Positions 1 through 12,900 of a stretch of DNA of 64,000 nt are shown one piece after another. Under the pieces are notes generated by a model, which ran no database searches, was not told the origin of the DNA, and saw only the letters and a list, made by a program, of their open reading frames with translations. Origin of the DNA: Halichondria panicea (lineage: Eukaryota > Porifera > Demospongiae > Suberitida > Halichondriidae); the NCBI RefSeq assembly GCF_963675165.1, contig NC_087391.1:4948646-5012645 (forward strand), written 5' to 3'. The translations under genes were made by a program, and so were the position numbers. Positions within the stretch are counted from its first letter, which is position 1, and every line of letters starts with the position of its first letter.

Positions 1-57
1 GACATAGATTGAGTAGGTGCTGTACACACACGTACTGTCCAGACAATTAAGGCATAC

Positions 58-3000
58 CAGTGATGATGTAATCCTTGGTGACAGCCAGAGAGTACAGAGC
101 TCCATACATTGTCTCCATCTCATGCAGGAGGGCAAAGTCATCGTGGCCCTTCCAAATGTGTATCTTGTTGAACGAGCAGCTATACAGTCGGTCCTATAAG
201 AGAACCACACAGTACAACCTAGTACAGAGCACAAACAGGCATTGCCATAACACTGTAAACAATGCCTTAGGGGCATTTCAAGTACACCTGACTGCATTGC
301 ACATGTACAATAATTATGATAACAGCATGCTTAGGGAAACAAATACACTAAGCAAACCGATGGATATAGTTCATAAAAACACAATAGTATTCACGAGTGA
401 TCAATGGCATATTGTAAACTAATTCTACTTTCTTCAGATTCAGAAAGTCCCACCTTTCTCTTGTCATACTCGAGTGCCCGCACCCAGGATTGAGAGAGAC
501 CACTGATGTTGTGGATCTCCTTCAACGTTACTGCATTCCACACCTGTGCAGAAAGTCAGGATACTCTTAAAATTCATCAGTATATTTCCTCAGTAATTTT
601 GCACACAATAGTGACAAGTTGAAAGTACCTTGATACAGCCGAATGATGAAGTGTAGAGGTATTCCTTACTACACACCATAGCACTGACCATTCCATCATG
701 AGCTTTCTGTGTACGTGGGGGGAGGGGGTTGAACACTTCAGGAAGTAATGATTTTAGACCACACCCACCTGCACGAAAGCCACTTCCTCCAGTGTTTCTA
801 GGTGCCATGATCTGAGACACAAGTCAGTACCAGCACTGTACAAGATCCCCCGACCAATGGCAAGACACAATGTCTGATTGAAAACAATAATTGTTATAAT
901 AAATTGACACCTTTAAAGCCATCAACATGTGTATACATATCACGTACTAAGTGCCCTAACACACACACATACTTATATATAAATATATACCTAGTACCTA
1001 ACAGCCCCCCACCTCCCCCCTCACACACATGTATACAGTGGGCTAGCTTACACAGTCCTTATGAGCGGCCACTGTCTTGAGGCAGCCCTTCCTCAGGTCA
1101 GAGGTGGCCCATACTTTGATAGTACCATCGCTGCTCCCGCTGTACATCAGGTTGTGATGGATGACCATGGACCAAATGGTACCCTTGTGGCCTCTGGGTG
1201 TGTGTGTGTGTGTGTGTGGGTGGTGTGTGTGTGTGGGTGTGTGTGGGTGGGTGGTGTGTGTGTGTGTGTGGGATAATCAATATTGACCAAGAATTCAACA
1301 ATAATAATGTGCAAGAAAATGTGTGTATACATATTAATTACAGGATCAGTGAGAGATTGACATTCCTATCAGTTCCTCCAGGGAAGGGGTTTATTGTAAT
1401 CATTGCCAGTTACAGACAACTCAATCTACATGTACTGACGTAAGTTAATACAAAGGCTCAACAGTTCTATTCATACAGCTACAGTTGGCCTAAGGGCATA
1501 AACATCAAGGTACCTACAATCACGTACAGACTACGCCTAGAGGGTGGGGCAAGGGGTGTGGTTAGGGTTAGCATACGTACCTGAAAGTGCCAATACACTT
1601 GACTGTGAAAGGCATCTCCCACACAAAATCAGTTCTTCTCGGGGCGTCCAATGACATTGAAACCGTTGAGCCCATCGAGTCCATAGACCATCTCTTTTCC
1701 TTGGCCCCACCCAATCCTGTCTTGCGGCCAGTTAGAGGCGTGATGTCTGATGTTATTCTGCTTGTCGAGGTTTGTCTTATACGAATGTTTTTGTAGTCAG
1801 CTTCTAGTTTGTCCATTCGTGATGTCAGATTCGTGATGGTCCTATAGCAGAGAGCAGTATGATTGAAGTACGTTAATGTGTCTTAGTACATGTAATTTAT
1901 TGGTAAGCCTTTTGCTTGCCTGCACAAATTGCATATAAAAAGCTCCATTCTCCTTCACTTTAAACAATATAATAATGTATCCTCCACTAGGAGTGCATGC
2001 CCTCCTGCCTCCATTTAACACACTCTCCACACTCTCCATCCCCCTCCACCCACGCACTCACATTGCCTGATGCTCCAGCTGCTGAGCCATGGTACTGCGC
2101 TCCATACCAAGTTTCTCAGTGGCCTTTACTGCATGAGCCAGCGCCTCTCTCAGCTCGTCGTTGTTTGTCCTTACTGCCTTCATCTGGGGGAGAGATGGGG
2201 AGAGAGAGAAATTGGACTAACACGTATTAAAAAGGCGTTAAAGAAAATTTGGCAAGACTGTCCAATAACAATTGCAGAGAGGTTTACTATAGGCTATCAC
2301 TATATGCTATCAGGAGTACATTCTCCCAATGCTATCGATCAATGTGCCTAGACTGCATATTACACAATATTATTTACACTAGAGTTTACAAAACAGCCTC
2401 TATGTACGCGTATAATTATAGTACATGTACGTATTATCAAGGGCGTACAAAGGAGACATGCAACTGATTATTAACTATGTGCGAGCAAAAACCAAAACCA
2501 CTGACCGGATATATACTAACAAAAATCTATTAATAGACATTATTTTTAGATATTACTGTACTTTTCCACCGCCCACTTTAGTTTTTGCTCACAAGTTGTT
2601 GCATGCCCTCTCTCTTTTGTATAGTTAGGCAGCTGACTGCACTCACCTCTCTCATGGCGATGGCGAGCAGCTGTGACTCGTCTCTATACTCACACTGAGG
2701 CTTGTGCTGTGTCACTGCATCTGATGTACCACTGAACACACAGCCTGAGGGGAGGGGAGGGGAGGGGAGGGAGGGGAGGGGAGGGGAGAGGGGAGGGGAG
2801 GGAGGGGAGCGGAGGGGAGGGGAGGGGAGGGGAGGGGATTGCATGGTCAATGCTCACAGCGTGTAAAATATGTAGGCACAATAAATGGAGCGTGACTTAT
2901 TAAACAAGGAGAATATCAAACAGTTATAGTTGACATTTACATTGCATGTACTTTATATCCTGATGGCTAATTACATGGTGTGCACGCGAATACACAGGTA

Positions 3001-3710
3001 ATTAAAAATACATAAAGGACGGTTTATTAATTGCTTTTGCAACAAGAGAGGGCCATTCTTATATCACGCTACTACATACAGAGAGAGTGTGCTCTAACAA
3101 GGAGCGAGCATGTACACTCTTTGTTCTCATACACAAACACCTCGTACCGAACACATCTCAAACAATTTGGGTGTGACGACAATAATCTAAAGTGCCTACA
3201 TGTATATATACCTACTGAAAAAAATCACTTACCAAATTCTCCATACGGACATGGTATTCTACTGCATATGCTCAGATGTTTCTCTAGCGTTTGCCGTCTC
3301 ATGACCCCACACGCTGAGCCTCCGATCGTACACACCACCTTTGCAAACCCACAGCTGCTCTCGTGTGCGTCTCGATCACCAAGCCGAATCACTTCCCGGC
3401 AACCATCTTCGTCCAATTCCAAGAACTCTTCCTTCACACACAGGACTCCGTGGCAGCAATGAATCATTAGATCGTATATCTGTTCCTTCACGGCTCGATT
3501 AACAACCAGCTGTCCTGAGTCACAGGTCTGACCGTCCATGGGACACTTGAGTCCGTTACTAGTGAGTGATTCAATACAGCTTGTGCAGAAGGTGTGTCCA
3601 CACTTGATGGAGATAACAGGATCACGATATACTCTTTTACACACTGGGCAAAGCAGAGCTGTTGGTTCCTCCACAAATTTTGTAGGCTTAGTAGAGCCGT
3701 GTCCTGACAT
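58..3710 (-). CDS. TRAF7: TRAF7-like E3 ubiquitin ligase (RING, TRAF zinc finger, coiled coil, WD40), 3' end outside window
   Basis: Exons read on the minus strand: 3233-3710, 2647-2744, 2062-2183, 1581-1841, 1052-1193, 769-873, 629-706, 454-543, 58-193, then off the window. The start is the ATG at 3710 (MSGHGSTKPTKF). Residues about 20-60 form a C3HC4 RING (CPVCKRVYRDP, CGHTFCTSCI, CPMDGQ), followed by TRAF-type zinc-finger cysteines and histidines (HESSCGFAKVVC, CPYGEFG). The next exons give a short coiled coil. From about 1620 down come WD40 repeats; SGSSDGTIKVW and YSAGTDL are typical blades. This domain order is specific to TRAF7, which acts in MEKK3/JNK-NF-kB signalling and ubiquitylation (family knowledge). 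Introns contain GT and GGGGA simple repeats. The last WD40 blades lie beyond base 1. Confidence 0.9.
1198..1271. repeat. GT/GGGT microsatellite
   Basis: An imperfect (GT)n run interrupted by GGGT sits in the TRAF7 intron next to the acceptor of exon 1052-1193. On the coding strand it reads as (AC)n. Confidence 0.85.
2745..2845. repeat. GGGGA-type simple repeat in a TRAF7 intron
   Basis: About 90 bp of GGGGA/GGGAGG units lie directly beside the TRAF7 exon at 2647-2744. On the coding strand this is a C/T-rich run ending at the intron acceptor, so it may also serve as the pyrimidine tract. Confidence 0.8.
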
Positions 3711-3956
3711 GGTGGGGCTTGACCAGGAGCTTGCAGGCCTATAGACAAAGAGAAAAGAGCTCTCAAACTCGCTCCAGCTTTGATGGACCACACCTTCGAT
3801 TGCAATACAGTGAGCTTTATTTGGATCTTAAGCTAATTAAATTATCACATGAGACTCAACAACAGTGCAGTGTAAGCTTAGCTATAATTATAGCTCTGTG
3901 CAAGCTCCTTCAAGGCTTTTTCAAGGCTTAATATTATATGAGTGTCCACTAAAGAG
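3711..3956. promoter_or_regulatory. divergent promoter interval TRAF7/EXOC5
   Basis: Only 246 bp separate the TRAF7 ATG (3710, minus) from the EXOC5 ATG (3957, plus), so the two genes are head to head and probably share a promoter. I see no convincing TATA box. A possible 5'-UTR acceptor (TCTATAG) for TRAF7 is at about 3739-3745. Confidence 0.6.
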
Positions 3957-6900
3957 ATGTCTGGTCCCTCGCTAGAAGATTTTAAACCAGTGAGTACAGA
4001 CTTTGAAAATTGTCTAAAACATGCACACCACATGTGTACAGAAGCCTATTTATTGTAGCTTGTTGTCCTACCCTATACCCATGCTTTAAGGTGCCACGGA
4101 ACCCTAAAGTAAGCATTGAAATCAATTTATGCCCCTTAGATTTGTATAATTTTGATGTGGAAGGTGGGCGGGGCTGGTATGTTACCATTGTATTGAGCCA
4201 CACCCATCTAAATGTATTACCGTACTATTTTTCTGGTGAAAAAAGCGAATGAGCCAAATCAGCAGAAAAATTGACCCTTTGCGATAACTATATATTGCTT
4301 TCTGGCAAGGATCGTGTGTAATTACCAGTAGCACTGTAGGCCTACTAGTTTAGGTTTTGCGATTTTATTTTTGCGAAGTGATCAACACTCGCAAAGCGTG
4401 CAAAACATTACATTCTCGGTGATATAATTTTATTGCAAAGTAAAAAAAAAAATTTGCAGAATGATTGCAGGACAGTAACAAAAATGACATGTGAGTAGTG
4501 TGATTGAGGTCGTGTCAGTAGTGTCCTCCTATGCCATATATCACTGGGTACATGTATTGGTGGCGGCTGCCTGTGTTGTATTCACCCAGGATAAATTGTT
4601 TGATGGCTTTCTTTGCTTTCTTCCATGTTCCTTTCTTGTTAGTTTTCTCAGTGTTGGCAGCTTTATCACTGGGTGTGTTTTGTTCTGAGGTGGGTAGAGT
4701 GTTGTATTTGACCATCTTGTTGCAAGAGTTAGGATTGCTTGGTTGTTTGATTGCTTGCAGATCAGAGGCAGTTCGTTGTGTTTTTGTTTGTTTATGGTTG
4801 GTTGCTTGAAGCCAGCTGGTTTTTATAGTGCTGCGAGAGGAAGCCTTGGTATGCATCATAGGAAGCTATGAATAAACGATCTGTACAATGAATCCAATTT
4901 GCACTTGTTCAAATGACGGCAAAACCAATGACCTTTGCGATTAGGTAGGTGCATAGTACACTCTCACCTGCACCTGTTGTGAGTCATTGTGAGTCATTGT
5001 GGGTCATTGATCTCACACTGATAATATTTATTAGCTATCATTGAAGTTGCATTCCATGTGTGCTTATCTATATGCCCCTTTGTTTGTTTGCAGGAGGCCT
5101 TCACCCTCGAGAAGTATGTGGAGAAACTGGCTCAGCTTAACCCGGACACTGGCCTGGGACCACTCAGCAAGAGCAAGTCAAAGCCATTCGAACCTCAGGT
5201 ACTGTGTCTCAATAGAATGGAGAAGTGTGTCACCTGATTAGTAGGCTGTACATACTGTACTGGAGAAATTGTAGATACTCACTTGTTAGTGATCAATTGT
5301 AGCATAATGTCTAACCACGCATTAAATCATAAAATTGTTGGCTGGTGTCATTGATTTTCGCCCTTGGACCATATCCATGGTATTGGACCAAAAATTAGTT
5401 AATCTCCCAAATATGAACATTGATGACATCATTTTAAAGGCAGAAAACCAAAAATTGTTTAAATTGCATCAACGATGATTCATTCGTTTCTAGCTTATTT
5501 TGAGACTTTGGCTCCTCATGTACTAACCCTGCCCCTCTCTCAGGTTCTGTTAGAGTCGTTTGAGGCGAGTATGCATGTTCTAGAGGATCTGACTGAGAAA
5601 AACCAGAGGAAGGTGGACAAGTTGGAGCACGTCTGTGTCAAGAGAGAGGAGGAACACAGGAACAGAATCAAAGATCTGGACTCTACTTACTCGGTGGGTG
5701 ATCTTTAGTGTCTCTATCTGTCTGGGGGGGGGGGGGGGGGGTCATTTTGCTTACTTTAGATGTACATATGCAGTGTAATTCACGTACACATACATGTACG
5801 TGTTCTAGAGATGGGCTAGGGCTTTTCGGCATTACGACATGCAGCCATAATTTTCTATACACAGGAGTGCATGCATCAGCATAGATAGTGTAACAGCCTG
5901 TATAATTTAGAAACAGTGCATGTACATGTATAAACGCAATCTGAAGCTGAGATTCAGCTCTAAAAAGGCAGCTTTAATCTTTGTTACTGAACATTACAAT
6001 AATACACATGCAAGTGATTTGGTCTCCCCTCCCTCCATCAGGATGCATTTACTGAGTTCCAGGCTCTGGAGGAGAGGATAACCAACGTCTCGACCAAGGT
6101 GGTGCATTTGGGGGACCAGCTGGAGAGCTTGAACCACCGTCGAATGCGTGCCGTGGAGGCCCAGTCTCTCATGACCTACCTGGGAGAGTTTGAGGAGAAG
6201 TCCAAACCATCCATTCCCATGTTCACAGATCCTGCTCGAGTGAGACTTCAGATTGAGTATTTGTTTAGAAGGAAGCTATAATTATAATAGTCTTATTATT
6301 CCTTCTATTGTAGTATACTGTAAACAACGTCCCTGCAGGTGTCTCACACAGTACATTGTACATTATGACCTTTTGATTGTACGATACTCCATATACCAAC
6401 CACCTGTGTAAATAATCTTTGTTGTGAGACGTTACAATAATTATAAAACCACCGAGGGTTTAGTGCTCTCACGGACTAGTTTTGTACAACATGTGTCATC
6501 ATGTAAAGACAATACTACAACTTTATGGGTTCGATTGTTTCGTTCTGTACAGAAACTCGATGCTGCTGACCTCATCTTCAAACTGTACACACTGTCTCGT
6601 GAGCTACCCTCAGAGAAAAAGTAAGCCACTCTGTCTCTCTATGTCATGTGATAATCACACTACTATCATGTGACCTACAGATACACGAATGTGAAACAAA
6701 ATATCAATGCCAAGTTTGCGGAGACTGAGAGTCAACTGGTGGATGGATTCATTGATTCACTACAGTCCTTGGACACTCGGAGAATGAAAGAGTACGCACA
6801 AGCACTGCAGTCATTTAATTTGGTGAGGGGTGTCAAATTGTGTGGGGTCTGTAGCTTGTACATTGTACATGTACGTTCTAGGTCACACTAAAGCTAGGTG

Positions 6901-9900
6901 GTTGGGGGAGCTCTTTGGAAGTTTCTGTAGCACCAGATTCTAGTTCAACTCCCTAATTGATCGATGGAGGTGTTTTTGTTGTTTAGATCTCTGCTTAATG
7001 TGTCTCATTTTGCTTGCACAGGGAACAGCCAGAGTGGTGGAAAACTACATTGTTCACAACATGCCTGTAAGTGGAGTATTGCACATGTACTTGCATGGAG
7101 GCACGTGTACTTGCATGGAGGCACATGTACTTGCATGGAGGCACATGTACTTGCATGGAGGCACGTGTACTTGCATGTACTTGCATGGAGGCACGTGTAC
7201 TTGCATGGAGGCACATGTACTTGCATGGAGGCACATGTACTTGCATGGAGGCACGTGTACTTGCATGGAGGCACGTGTACTTGCATGGAGGCACATGTAC
7301 TTACCTGTAAAGCACAGTGGATCAGATTTGTTTGTGATGTGTCCCCTTAAGTCAGTGTATGTTCAAGGTGTTGTATATATATAACAACTAGCATGCATCC
7401 TGTCAACAACATTATATGCTGTTGACAGGATGCATCTTTTAGTTTTGGGACTGTTAAAAAGAGTGTGTGCACGCACACGTACATGTATACATGTATAAAC
7501 GTACATTGTCTTTGTCTGCAGAAAGCCACTCATTACAGCTGTGCAGACGAGATGTTCAGTGTGGTCGAGGGAAAGTGTAGAAAGGTAACGCTTCACCTCC
7601 CCCACTTCTTATTTAAATGTATGACGGACTACGTCCCTTTGATTCTCACAGGCACATGATCAAATGGTTGAAGTGTTTCATAATCCTGATGTGGTCTTGA
7701 TCAAATTTCTGCAAGCTATTGTGGATAAAGTATTAGGAGTAAGTCTGTCATTGCCCCCACCTCGTTGCTTAGGGTACAGTATTAGGAGTAAGTCTGTCAT
7801 TGCCCCCACCTCGTTGCTTAGGGTACAGTATTAGGAGTAAGTCTGTCATTGCCCCCACCTCGTTGCTTAGGGTACAGTATTAGGAGTAAGTCTGTCATTG
7901 CCCCCACCTCGTTGCTTAGGGTACAGTATTAGGAGTAAGTCTGTCATTACCCTTACCTCGTTGTTCACACTATGTGGTAACTAGTAGAGCACAGTGTGTT
8001 ACAGTTTCTCCACTCTTGCAGAAGTATATTGACCAAGAGCTGCAGGGCTTAAAGTTGCAGTCTGGGGACAAGGAACGCTACTTGGTTCGACTTCACGCCC
8101 TCTACCAGAAGTGAGTTGCCCCTGTAATTAGCTGGCTCTGCCTTCTAAGCAAGTTATAGCCTAGCCTCATTCCCGCCCCAACTTTTCTCTATTGTAACGC
8201 TTCCGAGAAAAATCGGCCTGGGGACGAGACTAGTTTATATAGCCTGGCCCTAGTACATGTCATGATATGATAAAGCCACCCACCATACACCAGACAATGC
8301 GTTGCCTGGTGTATGGTGACCTTTAAGTACCACTGGTTTCTCTGCAGGAGCATGGCACTTCAGCAGAACATTGGCAAGTTTGATGCCAGCATTGAGCAAT
8401 CCTTTCTCTCCAAGATGATACGAGTCAACCTCTTCATGAAATATCTCACCTCTTACTCTGAGTAAGTATATACGTGTAGCACTTTCAATAAATGTTTAAT
8501 TGTTGAACACCACATATTTTGGCTTTTTGAAAAACTTACAATATATCCCTTGCAATGTCCCGATGTATACAGGCTTTCGGTTATGTGATTGAGACTGTTC
8601 ACGTTTGTTTTGTGCAGGATGGAGCTTGCTCACCTGAAGTTCCGTTGTGACCATGCCCTCTCTGACTTCCAGGACATGGTCGGCATCTCTTTGAGACCAG
8701 GAGGAAAGTGAGACACACACAACTAACGCTCGTAATACAACTATTAACGTCATTTTGTTGGCATATACATGTAGTTCACATGTAAAACACGTTTACTGGC
8801 TGAGCTATTAGGTACTCGCTACAGTCATAACATGCTACTCACTGTGTGTGTCTTCTTCTAGACTACATATAGTTATGTCCTCCCCTACTTCATACACACA
8901 AGTATGACCCCCCACCCTCACACACAGACCCCCTGCATTGCATGACCTCCTCCCTCATACACATAAGTATGACCCCCCACCCTCACACACAGACCCCCTG
9001 CATTGCATGACCCCCCTCATACACATAAGTATGACCCCCCACCCTAACACACAGACCCTCTGTATTGCATGAGACCCCCCTCATACACATAAGTATGACC
9101 TCACACACAGACCCCCTGCATTGCATGACCTCCTCCCTCATACACATAAGTATGACCTCACACACAGACCCCCTGCATTGCATGACTCCCCTCATGCACA
9201 CACACACACACACACACACACAGGAGTGTGACTATATCTCAGGGTGATCCTGGAGAGACGTTTGTGTCTCAGGAGGTGTGCACTAGCATCCTGCACGAGG
9301 CCAAGGGCAGCATCAGACGAGCACAAGATGTAAGTCTATAACATAATTATAGCAGGGGGACATACATGTATACATGTAAGCAAAGAAATACATACTACAA
9401 TTCAATGACAGTTTCAGCTTCTAATAATCTTTCTTACTAGCTACAAGTCTGTTTTTCTGTATGTCTTTTACTATTTCTTTGGTGCCTGGTAGCGAGGGTT
9501 TTTGGGGTCTTTTTGTCTTGAGTGGTTGTCTAGATCAGGCTTGTCGCCCGTGCCACCGTAGCGACAGTTATATCCTTTGTATTTGGCATTGTTGGGATTA
9601 CAAGTATCGCTGTGGTTATCCAGGTCAGCTTTGGTTCTTGCACCTGTGTATTTAAATACCTTCACTAGTAGACATTGTTGGACTGTTTGAGAGACTTGTT
9701 TGTTAAAAGAGAGAGGTTCTGTAACTTTGAGGATATACTTCTCTATAATTATTATAGTAGGGCAATCAATTTTCTGTGCAAAGCTTGCTAGAAACAGGTT
9801 TTCAGGGAAATATTATGAAAATGAATATAGTTGAGTTGCACCTGCACATTCTGAATACCGCATAGCGTGTAATTTTTGTGGGGCAAAATATTCGTGGTTG

Positions 9901-12900
9901 GAGGTCTGACCACGAATATTTTACCCACGAATGAAGCGACCTTGCCTACCTTTACCTGCAGTGCCAGCAGCAACCACGAAAATATTACCCACGAAATGTC
10001 TCATTATTGCTGAATCACAAATATTTTGTCCCCCGAAAATTACCCGCTATACGGTACTGTTATTTGGGAATAAGATTCTTATAGGGGAGAATAATCAGAA
10101 GTGGCGTTGGATTTGCCTTTGTTGCACGAGGCCAAGGGCAGCATCAGATGACACAATAATAATACTAATCACTTACTTTATATACAATGTATGGCAGGGG
10201 TACATGTACAGCAAATAAATACAACATCTGTATGTTGCTTAGCTACATGTACATTACTACAGTTCTCACTAGCAATTCAATAACAGTTTCAGCTACTATG
10301 ACAGGTGCCAGATTATAATAAGATTATGCAAGACCCTGTACCACTCATTTTGCTTTGAATAGTTGTTTTCTTCTGTGTATACTATGAAATGTAGAGCATG
10401 CAGTCATTACTAAGAAGCTTACCACTGACTGTATTTGTATAATGATAGGGATATTGCTTATAATTATAGCTACTAACATGTATATACATAATTATAATAC
10501 TTCTCACTAGCAATTCAATGACAGTTTCAGCTACTATATAATAGTCATATTCTTTAGTTCGATTACTACAAGTCCATTTTTCTGCTGTACTAGTTTTTTC
10601 TGTCGTGCTATTTCTTTGGTTCCTGGTAGCTAGGGTGGTTGGGGTTCCCTGGTTGGCATGGTTGTCTAGATCAGCCTTGGTTCCCGTGCCACTGTAGCCA
10701 GATTCGTGTCCTTTATATTCGGGATGGTTGGGGTTGCACTGGTTGGCATGGGGGGGGGTTGTAGCTTTGAAGGTCTATTTTCTGTGACAGGTGCCAATGG
10801 CTAGCTATATATAAGTTACGAGCATTCCTTTTATGAATAGGCTATATATATACATAATAATTATACTACATCAGAGATCATACTTAGCTGTAAATAAGTG
10901 TTTTCTTATGTAAACGTAGAGCATGCAGTCATTACTCTGATTGTACCTGCACTAGCTCCCTCACTATTATATAATTGATCTGGGAACAAGAGCCATAAGA
11001 ATAGGGAGCAGCACAATTATTTGTATATAGCGAATTTGTAGGCCCATACTTGATACCTGTATGTTACATATAATACACTTATACTACAGTTCTCACTAGT
11101 AATTCAATGGCAGTTTCAGCTACTAGTCATATTCTATAGTTCAGTTACTACAAGTCTGTTTTTCTGCCACACTATTTCTTTGGTGCTTGGTAGCGGGAGT
11201 TGTTGGGGTTCCCTTGGTTGGCATGGTTGTCTAGATCAGCCTTGGTTCCCTTGCCACTGTAGCCAGGGTTAGGGGGCGTAGGTCCTTGATATTTGGGACT
11301 GGTGGGATTCAACTGCTCCCCGTGGTTGTCCAGGTCAGCCTTGGTTCCTGTGCCAGAGTATGACATTGTGGGATTGCTTTGACTTGCTGGATGAAAGAGA
11401 GTGGTTTTGTAGCTTTTAGAGACCTAAGTTTGCTGTTGAATTCTTTTTTGATTCTAATATGTATAGTTCTTTTATAGGCACGCAATTTTCTGTATGAGCT
11501 GATAAGAAAAAGTTTTTCAGGGAAATATGTTATTATGACAGTTCACTTGAAAATGAATATAGTTGAGTTGCACCTGCACACTCTGAATAATATTATCTGT
11601 TTTTTTAAGGGATAATATATTTATTGTGTGATATCAAAATTAGGGTGACTGCAAAAATTCACCTTCATTATTGTTTGAAGACACACCTTCCCTCACTCAC
11701 TATATCCTCACAGTGCATGATGCTGTACATGTATCATGTGTTCATTCAAAGTATCTTAGTACTACCTGTTACTACATGTACCTGATGATTAGTACTACCA
11801 TAGGTAACGAAAAGAGCTTCTTTTTTCTCTTTTTGTTTATCTATGGTAGTACCTGCTGGCTTAGTACTACATGCTGGTAGGTAGAGCATGCGTGCACGAA
11901 TCACTAATGGTCAGTGTCGTTGCAGTGGTCAGGTGATAACTGTCCAGGTGGCCAATACACTGCACTTGTAGTGATTTGTGCACGCATGTCACCTCCTCCG
12001 GTTGGTGCATGTAGGTATGATAGTTGTTGCATGAATATCATTAAAATGGCCACGAATTATATTGAGAATAGCATCAAAATTTATGACAGTGAAATGAGTT
12101 ATCTAATAACACGCCATATAGGAACAACACACAATTCTTAGTATAGCAGTAGCTAGTGGCTTAAATTTGCCACTGTATTATAGCTATACATACATACGTG
12201 CGAGTATATTATATATACTTCTCACTAGCAATTCAATGGCAGTTTCAGCTATACTAATCATGTTCAAGCAAGTTCAGTCAAAGTTTTTTTCTGCCGTATT
12301 AGTTCTTTGGTTCCTGGTGGCTAGGGTGGCTGGAGTGTTCGGGGTTCCCTTGGTTGGCATGGTTGTCTAGATCAGGCTGGTCTCCCGTGCCACTGTAGCC
12401 AGATTCGTGTCCTTGATATTCGGCATTGTTCGGGTTACACTGGTTGGCATGGTTGTCCAGGTCGGGTTGGTCACCTGTGCCACTGTATCCACCTCCACTA
12501 GACATTGTTAGACTGCTTTTGACAGGGTTATCTTGTTCTGTGACTTTAAAAGAGGCTGGCTTGTAGCTCTGAAGATCTGATAAGGCCACTCCAAGTGATA
12601 CTCTGGTTTCTGGTCCACCGCCCGCATCAGATTTTATTCTTGGATTTCTATCTCATTATTGGATTTCTATCTCATTATTTCTACTACGCATGCGCAGAAT
12701 GGTCCATGTGGTACAAAATAGTATGATTAATGATATTCATTTGCAAAATAATGAGATTCATAAGGTGAAATTGATAATGACATAATGAGAAAAGCCGCCC
12801 GCCCGCATGCAATTAGAAAAACTTCAGTACCAGAAACCAGAGTGTCACTTGGAGTGGCCTAATAGGGAAACCTCAATTGTGTGGTTTGCTATATACAGGT

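Noticed and set aside
75-422. 115-codon plus-strand frame
   Set aside because: It lies antisense to a TRAF7 WD40 exon and an intron and has no protein-like features.
7081-7304. Regular repeat array considered as a CRISPR-like array
   Set aside because: Units are directly adjacent without unique spacers and lie in a eukaryotic intron; it is a minisatellite. The same applies to 63296-63489.
7005-7384. Several overlapping frames on both strands reading repeated CMEARVLAWRH or similar
   Set aside because: They are translations of a 20-bp intronic minisatellite and lie between verified EXOC5 exons.
12506-12589. 28-codon N-terminal extension of repeat-peptide copy D
   Set aside because: The homologous stretch in copy E is out of frame, and all intact copies share the inner ATG.
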